From the NCBI GenBank assembly GCA_020199775.1, contig JAIVJZ010000042.1:95605-159604 (forward strand): DNA of 64,000 bases. The letters run 5' to 3'. The notes under the pieces were generated by a model, which worked only from the letters and a program-made list of their open reading frames with translations, was not told where the DNA came from and made no database searches. Origin of the DNA: Acidobacteriota bacterium (GTDB lineage Bacteria; Acidobacteriota; Blastocatellia; Pyrinomonadales; Pyrinomonadaceae). Both the position numbers and the translations under genes were made by a program. Below are positions 19,545 to 29,176 of the stretch, in pieces. How positions within the stretch are numbered: the stretch's first letter is position 1; each line of letters starts with the position of its first letter.

Positions 19545-22500
19545 CTAAGGATTCGTGTCGCCGTTGGATTTCACTTCCTGCGCGAGACTGGCCTGCAAAT
19601 CCTGCGGGTCAAGCGATTCAATCTCACGCAACAAACGCTCGATCTCCGCGGCCTCTCGCTCCTTGAAACGACTCTCGGCGATGCGCGTTGCAAGTCCGGC
19701 CACGGTCGGCGCTTCAAAAAGGTTATTCAGCGGCAGTTCCAATCCGAAGGTTTGACGGAGTTGCGCCATGAGTTGAATGGCGAGCAGCGAATTGCCGCCG
19801 AGGTCGAAGAAATTATCTTCGAGGCCGATGCGCTCGATGCCGAAAAGCTCCCGCCAGATACTCGTCACCACCTGTTCCAACTCATCTCCGGTCAGGACGT
19901 TTCCATCCTCAGCGGCGAACGACGCGCGTGAGGTGTCGAGGCGCGGCTCCCGTGGATCGAGAAGCGTCCTCTTGTCCAGACTCTTTTGCAACTCCATCAA
20001 GGCCTGAAACTCTTGCGTCGAGACGATGATCTGAGATTGTGAACTCGCCATGATTCGCTCAAACGCTTCCACGCCTTGCGCGAGGCTGATGCCAAACGCA
20101 GCGCGCACCTCCGCGAATTCCTCGCGCATCACGGAATTGCTCGCCGCCGGAAGTGCGCCCCAGTCTTCCCAGTGCGGCAAACGCCAGTTGATTGCGACGA
20201 CGCGAGTTTTTCCTTTCGCACCTTCGGCGTGGGCGAAAGCATCTAGAAAAGCGTTCGCGGCGCAGTACTCCGACTGGCCGAGCGCGCCGGTGACGGAGAG
20301 CGAATTGGAGAAGAGCGCGATGAAGTCGAGCGGTTCGTCCTGCAAGATGGAGGCGAGCGCCAACGCTCCGCGCAGCTTTGGCGCGAGCGCCGTGTACGAG
20401 GCTTCCAGAGTCTTGAGTTGTATGATGCCGCCGCTTGTGTTGGATGCCGTGTGAATCACGCCGTTGATTTGACCGAAGCGTCTGCGCGCTTCTGCGACGA
20501 CGCTTCGCAGCTGCCCCTCGTTCGTCACGTCGGCCTTCAACACCAACAACTCCGCGCCCCCGTCTGCAAGCGCATACAACCTGTTAATCGCGCGACTCGT
20601 CTCGTCCGTCTCCTCGTTCGCAGCCGGCCCTTCTTCCCAACGCTCGCGCGCCCGAACTTCCGTGTGGCCTGTTAAAACAACTCTGGCGCGCTTGGCTAAT
20701 AGATGCTCTGCAAGCGCGAGGTCAATATCACTGAGTCCGCCGGTCAGGATGTAAACTTTCTTTTCACGCAGGAGCGGCGTTCGAGCATTCCGGTTTTTCG
20801 GCACGGCAAGCGGAAGCGGCTCGAAGATTTGCACCCAACGGTGCGCGCCTCGATACGCGACAACCGCGTCGTCAGACTCAGCGACCATCTCGGCCATCAA
20901 TTTTTCCGCCAGACTCGCTTCCTGCTGACTGCTCTGCGCGGGCAGCACAATATCCACACTACGACACGTCAGGTTCGGATATTCCAACGGAATTACCTTG
21001 CACAGACCGAGCGCCGTCGCCTTCTCTGGCTCCAAAGTCTCTTCACCTGTGAGCGGCTGCATGTTGTTGGTCACGACGACGATTTCGAGCGGCGCATCCG
21101 TGCCATATTCGCCAAGCGACTGCGACAGGAGCATCAAGCTATCGAAACCTCGCGCCAGAGATTTGTCGAGCGCGTCGAACGGCGGCGCGGATGCCTCGTC
21201 AGGAGTCACGCCCCACAGGTGCAAAAACTTTTCCGGTCTTTTTCCTTCCGCGCGAAGTTCTTTCAGGAGCGATTCGTAATCCGCACGGCGTCGAGGATTG
21301 ATTTCATAAACCCGACTTTCGGAACGATTGAAATGTGCGCCCTCTCTCACGATGACGACCTCGACGCCCCTCTCCGCGAGCCGTCCGGCGATGCTGGAAC
21401 CAAGCCCGGCCTCCCCGTCGAAGACGACCCAGCACGAATGCTCTCCCGCCGTTGGAATCGCCTCTGGCACGTCCGGCACAAGTGAGCGTTTCCACGACGG
21501 CACGTAGAACCAATCGTCGATCTCGGGTTTTCTACTCAAAGCTGTCGAGGTGGATTCATCCCGGAGAGAAGAATCGGGCGGGTCAATCCAGTAGCGTTGA
21601 CGCTCGAACGGATAGGTCGGCAGCGAGATGCGCCGTCGTTGCTCGTCTGCGTAGAAAGCATGATAGTCAACTTTGATGCCCGCGAGCCATAACTTGCCGA
21701 GAGTTTCCAAGATGAATGACGCATCGGACTGCCGCGCGTGCGGGTGACGCAGCGACGCGAGCACAACCCGGTTCGAGGCGCTTTCAAGTTGTTGCTTCGC
21801 CAACGTGGACAACGTCTGCCCCGGCCCGACTTCGAGCAGGATGCTTTCCGGCTCCTGCATCAATTCTCCGATTCCTCTGGAGAATTGTACGGCATCGCGT
21901 AAATGCCGCGCCCAGTAACGCGCGTCGGTGACCTCCGTCTCCGTGATCCACGTTCCCGTCAAACTCGAAATGTAAGGTATCTCCGGCGCATGCAGCTTTA
22001 TCCTCCGCACTTCCCCGGCGAAAGGTTCGAGCGCCGGCTGCATCATCGCGGAGTGGAACGCATGCGACGTGTGCAAGCGCCGACACGAGACGCCGCTGGC
22101 GTTGAATTTTTGCTCCAACTCGGCGACCGCTTCCGCCTCGCCCGACACCACACTCGACGAGGGCGCATTCACGGCGGCGAGCGATACGCGTTCGTCCATC
22201 AACGGCTCAAGCTCGATAGGCGACAGCTTCACGGCGAGCATCGCGCCGCGCGGCATCAGTTGCATCAGCCGGCCACGCGCCGCTACCAACCGCAACGCAT
22301 CTTCGAGCGAGAACACTCCCGCCAGACAGGCCGCGACGTATTCGCCGATGCTGTGCCCGATCATTGCCACCGGACGGACGCCCCACTTCATCCACATCTG
22401 CGCCAGCGCATATTCAATGACGAATAAGGCAGGCTGCGAGAGCCGCGTCTCATCAAGCAATGCGGCGGCGGTAGTCGCGCCTTCCTCGTTCGGATAAATC

Positions 22501-24236
22501 ACGTCGCGCAGGTCTAAGTCGAGATGCGTGCGAAGTATCTCGGCGCAGGTATCAACTTGCTCGCGGAAGAAAGGCTCGGTTTCGTAAATCTCACGCGCCA
22601 TCCCGACATACTGTGCGCCCTGTCCCGAAAACATAAAGACTACCGGACGCGTTGCGCGCTCCTGAAAACTCGTCAGCGCTCGCGGCGCGACCGGCTTTTC
22701 CAACGCATCAACGGCTTCCGCGAGGTCGCGACACACAAGGATGCGGCGATGCTCGAACTCTCTTCGCCCGACGCTCAGGGTATAAGCTGCGTCGGCGAGG
22801 TTGAGAGACGAATTTTGTTTGAAGTGTGCCGCTAGATTTGCTGTGGCGTTTTCGAGCGCGTCCGGCGTTCGAGCCGAGAGCGTGAGCAGTTGAACGCGCC
22901 GCGCCGCACCGGATGGTGGCGCGGCCGGAGGTTCTTCGAGTACGACGTGCGCGTTCGTGCCGCCGATGCCAAACGAACTGACGCCCGCGCGTCGTGGTAA
23001 ATCGCCCTCGCTCCACGCGCTGAGTTTCGTGTTGACGAAGAAAGGGCTGTTGGCAAAGTCAATGTTCGGGTTTTCCTTCTCGAAGTGCAGGCTGGGCGGA
23101 AGCTGTCTGTGTTTGAGCGCGAGCACGGTTTTGATAAAACCCGCTACTCCGGCTGCCGCATCCAGATGCCCGATATTCGTCTTGACCGAACCGATGGCGC
23201 AGAAACTTTTTTTATCCGTGTCATGGCGAAAAGCCTGTGTGAGCGCGGCGATTTCTACGGGGTCGCCGAGCGCCGTCCCAGTCCCGTGCGTTTCGATGTA
23301 GCCGATGGTTTCCGGCTCGACCTGCGCCAACGCCAGCGCCTCTTCAATCACGCTCGCTTGCCCTTCAACGCTCGGCGCGGTGTAGCCGACTTTCAGCGCG
23401 CCGTCGTTGTTGACTGCCGTCCCTTTAATCACCGCATGAATCGTGTCGCCATCGGCCAACGCATCCGACAAACGCTTGAGCACCACAACGCCTACGCCGC
23501 TACCTTTAACCGTCCCTCTTGCTTGCGCATCAAACGCGCGGCAGTGGCCGTCCGGTGAAATAATCCCGCCCTCGCTGTATATCGCGCCGTGCCCGTGCGG
23601 AATGCTCACCGATGCGCCTCCGGCCAGCGCCATGTCGCATTCATGGTTCAGCAGACTCTGACCTGCGAGATGGATGGCGACCAGTGAAGTCGAACACGCC
23701 GTCTGCACGGTGAGGGCCGCGCCCTTCAAATTCAGTTTGTAGGAAACGACCGTCGCCAGATAGTCGCGATCATTGCCGATGAGAATTTGCGAAGCGCCCA
23801 TCGCATCAATCAACTGCCGTTGACGGTAAAGATTGTGCAGCAGATACGAGTTGACGCTCTCGCCCGCATAGACTCCGATTCTTCCGGCGTAATTCTCGGC
23901 CTCATAACCGGCGCTTTCCAGCGCTTCCCAAGCGTGTTCGAGAAAGAGGCGATGTTGCGGGTCGGTCGTCTCCGCTTCTCGCGGGGTGAAACCGAAAAAA
24001 GAGGCATCGAACATTTCCACATCGTCGAGCACCGCCTCCGCTTTGACGTATCCGAAGGCATCCAGCGTGCGCGCATCCACGCCCCGCGCGACGAGTTCTT
24101 CATCAGAGAAGAAGGTGATTGATTCTCGACCGGCGCTTATATTCTCCCAGAACTTTTCGACGTTTCTCGCTCCGGGAAACCGTCCGGCCATCCCAATCAC
24201 GGCTATCGCATATTCAAACTGCGCTGCTCCGCTCAT
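19545..24236 (-). CDS. Type I PKS, KS-AT-KR-ACP (KR probably inactive)
   Basis: 1563 aa. KS (~8-435) has the active-site TACSTS (~178), HGTGT (~316) and NIGH (~355). AT (~540-850) has GHSIGEY (~629) and HAFHS (~728), the malonyl-CoA signature. KR (~1160-1350) retains the LAPKLRG lysine and the EYCAAN Tyr/Asn. However, its nucleotide-binding loop reads TGGLSDID where TGGxGxxG is expected, and the residue 13 before the Tyr is Asn instead of Ser. I therefore expect no ketoreduction. ACP (~1483) reads DLGGNSLL. The C-terminal helix IESLDPQDLQASLAQE resembles a docking helix. ATG 24236 has AGGAG seven nt upstream. The N-terminus starts directly with KS and no docking helix, fitting a preceding NRPS with a basic tail. 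It should add one two-carbon unit, most likely left as a beta-keto group. Confidence 0.94.
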   Translation of the reverse strand: MSGAAQFEYAIAVIGMAGRFPGARNVEKFWENISAGRESITFFSDEELVARGVDARTLDAFGYVKAEAVLDDVEMFDASFFGFTPREAETTDPQHRLFLEHAWEALESAGYEAENYAGRIGVYAGESVNSYLLHNLYRQRQLIDAMGASQILIGNDRDYLATVVSYKLNLKGAALTVQTACSTSLVAIHLAGQSLLNHECDMALAGGASVSIPHGHGAIYSEGGIISPDGHCRAFDAQARGTVKGSGVGVVVLKRLSDALADGDTIHAVIKGTAVNNDGALKVGYTAPSVEGQASVIEEALALAQVEPETIGYIETHGTGTALGDPVEIAALTQAFRHDTDKKSFCAIGSVKTNIGHLDAAAGVAGFIKTVLALKHRQLPPSLHFEKENPNIDFANSPFFVNTKLSAWSEGDLPRRAGVSSFGIGGTNAHVVLEEPPAAPPSGAARRVQLLTLSARTPDALENATANLAAHFKQNSSLNLADAAYTLSVGRREFEHRRILVCRDLAEAVDALEKPVAPRALTSFQERATRPVVFMFSGQGAQYVGMAREIYETEPFFREQVDTCAEILRTHLDLDLRDVIYPNEEGATTAAALLDETRLSQPALFVIEYALAQMWMKWGVRPVAMIGHSIGEYVAACLAGVFSLEDALRLVAARGRLMQLMPRGAMLAVKLSPIELEPLMDERVSLAAVNAPSSSVVSGEAEAVAELEQKFNASGVSCRRLHTSHAFHSAMMQPALEPFAGEVRRIKLHAPEIPYISSLTGTWITETEVTDARYWARHLRDAVQFSRGIGELMQEPESILLEVGPGQTLSTLAKQQLESASNRVVLASLRHPHARQSDASFILETLGKLWLAGIKVDYHAFYADEQRRRISLPTYPFERQRYWIDPPDSSLRDESTSTALSRKPEIDDWFYVPSWKRSLVPDVPEAIPTAGEHSCWVVFDGEAGLGSSIAGRLAERGVEVVIVREGAHFNRSESRVYEINPRRRADYESLLKELRAEGKRPEKFLHLWGVTPDEASAPPFDALDKSLARGFDSLMLLSQSLGEYGTDAPLEIVVVTNNMQPLTGEETLEPEKATALGLCKVIPLEYPNLTCRSVDIVLPAQSSQQEASLAEKLMAEMVAESDDAVVAYRGAHRWVQIFEPLPLAVPKNRNARTPLLREKKVYILTGGLSDIDLALAEHLLAKRARVVLTGHTEVRARERWEEGPAANEETDETSRAINRLYALADGGAELLVLKADVTNEGQLRSVVAEARRRFGQINGVIHTASNTSGGIIQLKTLEASYTALAPKLRGALALASILQDEPLDFIALFSNSLSVTGALGQSEYCAANAFLDAFAHAEGAKGKTRVVAINWRLPHWEDWGALPAASNSVMREEFAEVRAAFGISLAQGVEAFERIMASSQSQIIVSTQEFQALMELQKSLDKRTLLDPREPRLDTSRASFAAEDGNVLTGDELEQVVTSIWRELFGIERIGLEDNFFDLGGNSLLAIQLMAQLRQTFGLELPLNNLFEAPTVAGLATRIAESRFKEREAAEIERLLREIESLDPQDLQASLAQEVKSNGDTNP

Positions 24237-24532
24237 CCTTCAACTCCTGAAACTCACGGGTAAATTCAACAATCCACTTCTTCCGGTCTACACATTCAAA
24301 CTCGCCGGCTTACACATCGTCGCCCTGCCACATTCGCAGCCCAACGCCACATCCGTAACAACGAACGGAAGCCTTTATCATTCGCGCACGTTGATACAAA
24401 AAAAGGCTGCCGACAAGAATTTGCGTTCGCTCGTGAGGACATCTTCCCTTGAGGCAGATGGATGCCCGGTCAACTCGTCGCACACATCTTTTCCGGCTCT
24501 GACTTGTTGGGGGAATTAATTTCAGGGCAAGT
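24237..24532. other. Intergenic gap between the diiron oxygenase-like gene and the PKS
   Basis: 296 bp without a recognisable gene inside the otherwise tight minus-strand operon. It is long enough to hold an internal promoter or an RNA processing site, but I see no convincing -35/-10 pair or hairpin. Confidence 0.4.
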
Positions 24533-25210
24533 TTAGTTCCGAATCTCTTTCCCGATTGACTTGAAGAAGTTAATCCAGAGCCTCCACATGCGCTCCGCGT
24601 TCTCGACGACCTGCCGTTGCTCGTCGGCGGTAAACGACGGCTTCAAAGTCTCGCCGGAACTCTCAACATGACCCGGCTCTTGCGCCACGTGGATATTGAC
24701 CCACGGCAGATCGCGCTGTCCGGTCGAACGTCGCATCAGTTCGCCGATGGTCGAAACCATCGGCAAATCAACGACCTCCGTGCCGTACATAAATCCCAAA
24801 CCGGCCAGATAATTTGTCGAGGATGTTTCATAACCGGCGATGAGTTCCTGAGTCGCCGTGAGGGGTGACGCTTCGGCAATTTCGCTGAGCGAAAAACCGC
24901 CGTCGCTCATCGTCTGTTTGTAAATCTTTTCGTGTGCGCGTTGTGGGTCGCCCTCGCCGAGTTCTTCCCAGAGAATGCGCGAGATATAGGTTTGAGTTTC
25001 GATGTCGGGCGTCACGGAAATCAGGCGAGAGAGAAAGGTCGGGAAATAGTGCAGCGGGTGAAACCACTGCCCTAAGATCACAGCGATTTGCTCGCGGGAA
25101 AGCGTGCCGCAACTCTTTTTAAGTTCCTTGAGGTAGCCGACCAATTCATTCTTCACCGAATTGCCGGACAGGATATCGGTTGTATTTGAGGTAACAGTTG
25201 CTGTTGACAT
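24533..25210 (-). CDS. Heme-oxygenase-like (TenA/PqqC fold) putative diiron oxygenase
   Basis: 225 aa from ATG 25210, chosen because GAGGAG lies 8 nt upstream; an upstream in-frame extension to 25309 looks non-coding. The all-helical sequence has WEELGEGDPQRAH (Glu and His spaced as in heme-oxygenase-like oxidases) and later IHVAQEPGH (His-x4-Glu-x2-His). These can supply the metal ligands of the heme-oxygenase-like diiron family (Haem_oxygenas_2/iron-containing redox enzymes). Known relatives hydroxylate, desaturate, N-oxygenate or decarboxylate amino or fatty acids. Its place between the NRPS and the PKS suggests that it modifies an amino acid or the acyl chain of the product. It is preceded by a 258 bp gap after the NRPS stop and followed by 296 bp before the PKS. 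The exact reaction cannot be read from the sequence. Confidence 0.82.
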   Translation of the reverse strand: MSTATVTSNTTDILSGNSVKNELVGYLKELKKSCGTLSREQIAVILGQWFHPLHYFPTFLSRLISVTPDIETQTYISRILWEELGEGDPQRAHEKIYKQTMSDGGFSLSEIAEASPLTATQELIAGYETSSTNYLAGLGFMYGTEVVDLPMVSTIGELMRRSTGQRDLPWVNIHVAQEPGHVESSGETLKPSFTADEQRQVVENAERMWRLWINFFKSIGKEIRN

Positions 25211-25468
25211 GTGTGAACTCCTCGTCTCCGAGTCATGAGTATTAATCAACGCTTCTGTGGTCGAAGCGCGTGAGCATAGTGCGTGTGCGACGCTTTCGAC
25301 GCGCGGCACGGCTTTAGAGTTTCTGCCGTTCTAGTCTTTTACAGCGGCTCCTGTGAGAGGCTCACCATGTTCGCCAGAGAGCACGATGAGCGAGGGGAAG
25401 ATTGAATGCGAATTTTACTAAATCAACTACACCATGACAATCTATCGCGACCGCGATTGTTCGCACCT

Positions 25469-26386
25469 CTAATGCCGCTCAGGCCGCGCGCCTTGAGGTC
25501 TCCTGCCTTGGGCGCGCTCTTTCAAAGATTCCCGGCGTGCGTCAGCGCGGCGGCGGTTGTTTTGCCCGTCGCTGCGTGTGCCTTGTTCTCTATCGAGATG
25601 GCGCGCCAGCAACTCGACGGTCGGATACCTGAACAGATCAACGACGGGAAACTCTTTTTTGAGCCTATCGAGGAGTTTGCCGTGCACCTGTATGATGAGC
25701 AGCGAATGTCCTCCGAGGTCGAAAAAGTTATCGTTCACGCCGACTCTTTCAAGTCGCAGCGCCTCTCGCCAAATCGCCGCAATCTCGCGTTCCAATTCGT
25801 TGCGCGGCGCGACAAACGGGGCGGCGAGCGTCGGGCGTGATGCGTCGGGCGCGGGTAACGCTCGTCTATCGGGTTTGCCGCTCGCCGTGACCGGCATCTG
25901 TTCGAGGAGCACAAAGACTGCGGGAATCATGTGCTCCGGCAGTCGCTCTTTCAAGAAATCACGCAGTTCGTTCGTCGTCGGATAAGTTTGCTTATCGGGA
26001 ACGACGTATCCGATCAAACGCTTCCCTTCAAACACGTCGTCTCCGGCGATCACAACCGCCTCGCGTACCGAGGGACAAGCCTGCAATGCGGCCTCGATTT
26101 CGCCCGGCTCAATACGAAACCCGCGAATCTTAACCTGATCATCCACACGTCCCAGAAACTCCAGGTGCGCTTCGCGGTGCAAGCGCACGCGGTCGCCCGT
26201 GCGGTAAAGGCGCGCGCCGGGTCGGCCGGTGAAGGGATGGGGGACGAACTTCTCCGCCGTCAACTCCGCTCGCCGCAGATAACCGCGCGCCAGTCCTTCG
26301 CCCCCGATGTAGAGTGCACATAAGCCCGCATGTTCGGGATCGGGCGACCGATGGGAATCGGCGTTTCTATCGTGCGCGGGTCGCAT
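25469..26386 (-). CDS. NRPS fragment: end of A domain, PCP and C-terminal tail
   Basis: Last piece of the broken three-module NRPS. Homology is in frame only from 26316 downward (LYIGGEGLARGY); the first ~23 residues, upstream of that, are a wrong-frame artefact. It holds the A-domain end (YRTGD, KIRGFRIEPGEIE, SGKPDRR) and a PCP (DLGGHSLLI, ~25700). The strongly basic tail NRRRADARRESLKERAQ is the kind of extension seen on NRPS proteins that hand over to a PKS. In the normal protein this continues the A domain of the 26260-28214 piece; about 15 residues between 'NMRAYV' and 'LYIGG' are missing at the join. It ends 258 bp before the diiron oxygenase-like gene, with the PKS next. The last residue in A10 is the usual Lys (SGKPDR). 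Confidence 0.85.
   Translation of the reverse strand: MRPAHDRNADSHRSPDPEHAGLCALYIGGEGLARGYLRRAELTAEKFVPHPFTGRPGARLYRTGDRVRLHREAHLEFLGRVDDQVKIRGFRIEPGEIEAALQACPSVREAVVIAGDDVFEGKRLIGYVVPDKQTYPTTNELRDFLKERLPEHMIPAVFVLLEQMPVTASGKPDRRALPAPDASRPTLAAPFVAPRNELEREIAAIWREALRLERVGVNDNFFDLGGHSLLIIQVHGKLLDRLKKEFPVVDLFRYPTVELLARHLDREQGTRSDGQNNRRRADARRESLKERAQGRRPQGARPERH
26193..26316. repeat. 124 bp exact direct repeat (copy 1), at a frame break
   Basis: Identical by eye to 29106-29229. It encodes the LYIGGEGLARGY-to-YRTGD part of an A domain. The NRPS frame breaks exactly at its upper edge (26316/26317) in this copy and at the matching base in the other. Confidence 0.93.
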
Positions 26387-28214
26387 TCATAGACAGTGCT
26401 CCAGACAGTCGCTTCCGTCGGCCCGTACTCGTTGAACAAAACGGCGCGCGGCAGCAGGTCATAGTGTCGTCTGACAAGTCCGGCCGGACAGGCTTCACCC
26501 GCAACGATGACACTTCGTAAACTTTCGAGTTGAGCATTATTCGCTCCCTCAAGCATGAGGCCGTAAAGCGACGGCAAACAGAGGACATGAGAGACTCTTT
26601 GCCCGGCCATCGCGGCGACGAGGCGCGCGGGGTCTTGTTGAAAATCGTCCGACGGAATCGCTAATGTTCCGCCCTGACACAACGTCCAGAAAATACCCGC
26701 GACCGAACTGTCGAAGACGAACGGCGAGACCAATAAAAAGCATTCGATTCTTTCACGATAATAAGTGAGCCGCGCCAGGGTCGAATGCACCAGACTGCGG
26801 TGTGTGATCTCCACACCTTTGGGCACGCCCGTCGAGCCGGACGTGTAGATGACGTAGGCCGGATTGTCCGCGCTCGCCGCGCTCGTGAGATTTTCAAAAG
26901 GCTCGCGTGAGATGGCTTCATGGTCGCCGTCAAATGAAACGATGCGCGCCGGAATTTTCGGCAAATCATTCAAGAGACGCTGCTGCGTCAAAAACAGTTC
27001 GACTTCCGCATCGGCGACGATAAAAGAGAGGCGTTCATGAGGGTAAGCGGGCGACAGCGGCACATAAGCCGCTCCCGCTTTGAGGATACCGAGCAATCCG
27101 ACCAACATCTCCGTCGAACGCTCTACGCAAATACCGACGCGCGTTTCCGGTCTCGCGCCGAGCCTTCGTAAATAACGCGCCAGTTGATTAGCCCGCCGGT
27201 TCAACTCACGATACGAAAGATGCTCATCTTCAAACCGCACAGCCGTCGCTTCGGGCGTGCGTTCCGCCTGCGCCTCGAACAGTTCATGAATGGAGTGATG
27301 CTGCGGATAAGCTTCATCCGTGTTGTTCCAGTCGAATAATACCTGCCGGAGTTCGGCCGGCGACAAAAGCGGCAGAGTGGAGATAGGAGCGTGTGGCTGT
27401 GAGGCCGCGGACTGAAGCAAGTTTTGAAAATGTTCGACCATCCGTGCGATGGTCGCTCTATCGAACAAATCGGTGTTGTAGGAAATCTCGCCGCTCAACC
27501 CATCCGTTGTCTCCGACATGTTGAGCACCAGATCGAATCTCGTGGTCGCGCTCTCGACATCCAGAACGCTCAACTCCAGGCCCTCCAAACTCAACGCCTG
27601 CCGCGGCGCATTCTGAAGAGAGAACATCACTTGAAAGAGCGGCGCATGCCCGAGATCGCGCTCCGGCTGCAACTCTTCGACCAGCTTTTCAAACGGCACA
27701 TCCTGATGCGCATATGCGCCGAGCGTCGTCTCGCGCACACGTCTGAGCAACTCTTGAAATGTCGGATTATCGCCGAGGTCGCTGCGCAGGACGAGCGTGT
27801 TGACGAAGAACCCGATGAGCGGTTCGATTTCAGCACGATTGCGTCCGGCGATGGGCGAGCCGACGACGAGGTCGTCCTGTCCGGTGTAACGTTGCAGCAA
27901 AACTTTGAAGGCGGCGAGCAGTATCATGAACAACGTCACGCCCTCGCGGCGATTCAGCTTTTTGAGCGCTTCCGACAGGTTCGCCGGAATAGTGAAGGTT
28001 TGCTGTGCGCCGACAAATGTTTGCATGCTTGGACGTGGATGGTCAGTTGGTAATTCAAGGATGGGCGGCGCACCGGCCAGTTGAGTTTTCCAGTAATGAA
28101 GCTGGGAGTCGAGCACGTCGCCCGTGAGCCATGCCCGTTGCCACCCCGCGTAGTCGGCATACTGCACTTCCAATTCCGCGAGCGGACTCTGTTCACCCCG
28201 GCGATACGCTCCGT
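26260..28214 (-). CDS. NRPS fragment: most of C domain plus N-terminal A domain
   Basis: In-frame homology runs from about 28214 (RRGEQSPLAEL) to about 26317; the frame then reads ~19 wrong codons to a stop at 26260. An upstream open stretch to 28587 is out of frame with the real coding sequence. The C domain lacks its first ~150 residues including HHxxxDG, which are lost at the join at ~28214. The A domain has YTSGSTGVPKG. Its pocket reads DSALIAEVW, a code I cannot assign with confidence. The piece stops within the A domain at 'IPNMRAYV'. Together with 28193-29176 and 25469-26316 it would form the third module of this NRPS. Confidence 0.8.
27847..27922. repeat. 76 bp exact direct repeat (copy 1)
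   Basis: Matches 30671-30746. It encodes LLAAFKVLLQRYTGQDDLVVGSPI-type C-domain sequence. This copy lies inside an uninterrupted C domain and shows what should follow at the broken copy. Confidence 0.92.
28169..28214. repeat. 46 bp exact direct repeat (copy 1), at a frame break
   Basis: Matches 33770-33815 base for base. It encodes RRGEQSPLAEL. Above 28214 the sequence jumps to the beginning of the C domain (QVVAP), losing about 100 residues. Confidence 0.92.
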
Positions 28215-29176
28215 TGTCGTCGAGGCGCGACAACCTGCTTCGGCTCTCCGTCAACGACCTGAAAGTTCGTTCGCAAGACTTCATGACGGCGCACAATTTC
28301 GCTGAGACTTTGTTCCAGCCCCATCTCATCGAGAGCGCCTTCGAGACGCAAGGCTGCGGGGAGATTGTAAAAAGGGCTGCCCGGTTCCAGCTTATCCAGA
28401 AACCAGAGACGCTGCTGCGCGAACGAGAGCGGCAACGCTCCAACTCGTTCGACCGGCTCGACCGGCGGCGCGGCAACCGTGGCTCCGGCGCGCATCTCGG
28501 CCTCGATGCTCTCGGCCAGTTCGGCGGGCGTCGGGCGCTCAAAGAGACGACGCAGGGGAAGTTCGATGCGGAAGACCTGACGCACACGCGACATCAACTG
28601 TGTCGCCAACAGGGAATGTCCACCAGACTCGAAGAAGTTATCGTCCACGCCGACGCGCGACAGCTTGAGCACCTCCGCCCATATCTCGGTCAGTATCTCT
28701 TCGACAGGCGTGCGCGGCGCGGAGTATTCCTCAGTCGCTCGCGCATCACACGATTCAGGCGCGGGCAACGCGCGGCGGTTAACTTTCCCGCTCGGAGTTA
28801 AAGGCAAGGCATCGAGAAAAACAAAGACGGACGGCAGCATGTATTCGGGCAATCTCTTTTTGAGGAAGCCGCGAAGCTCGCGCGCTTGTCCGGGCGCATG
28901 CGGCGCGCTCACTACGTAGGCGACGAGGCGTTTCCGGCGTCCTTCATCATCTTCCGACACGACGACCGCGGCTTGCGCCACCGCCGCATGCTGCTTCAAG
29001 ACGACCTCGACCTCTCCCAACTCGACGCGAAACCCTCGTATCTTGACTTGATGGTCGCGCCGTCCGACGTATTCCAGACGGCCATCTCCGAGGTAACGCG
29101 CCAAATCGCCCGTGCGGTAAAGGCGCGCGCCGGGTCGGCCGGTGAAGGGATGGGGGACGAACTTCTCCGCCGTCAA
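28193..29176 (-). CDS. NRPS fragment: A-domain C-terminus, PCP, start of C domain
   Basis: In-frame homology extends from about 29229 (LYIGGEGLARGY, upstream of the first start codon) to about 28215. It contains the A-domain end (YRTGDLARYLGDG, KIRGFRVELGEVE, SGKVNRR), a PCP around 28630 (DNFFESGGHSLLAT) and the first ~90 residues of a C domain (LSFAQQRLWFLDKLEPG, RRHEVLRTNF). It breaks off after QVVAP, before the C-domain HHxxxDG motif; the last few codons to 28193 are wrong-frame. The Leu of the PCP consensus FFELGG is Ser here. The piece belongs between 28947-30650 and 26260-28214 in one original gene. Confidence 0.82.
   Translation of the reverse strand: MTAEKFVPHPFTGRPGARLYRTGDLARYLGDGRLEYVGRRDHQVKIRGFRVELGEVEVVLKQHAAVAQAAVVVSEDDEGRRKRLVAYVVSAPHAPGQARELRGFLKKRLPEYMLPSVFVFLDALPLTPSGKVNRRALPAPESCDARATEEYSAPRTPVEEILTEIWAEVLKLSRVGVDDNFFESGGHSLLATQLMSRVRQVFRIELPLRRLFERPTPAELAESIEAEMRAGATVAAPPVEPVERVGALPLSFAQQRLWFLDKLEPGSPFYNLPAALRLEGALDEMGLEQSLSEIVRRHEVLRTNFQVVDGEPKQVVAPRRQRSVSPG

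Noticed and set aside
20703..21485. Plus-strand open frame of 260 codons
   Set aside because: Shadow of the PKS gene on the other strand; Arg/His-rich with no domain.
28206..28587. N-terminal extension of the 26260 NRPS frame
   Set aside because: Arg/Ser-rich translation antisense in phase to the real PCP/C frame at 28215-28587; real homology starts at 28214.
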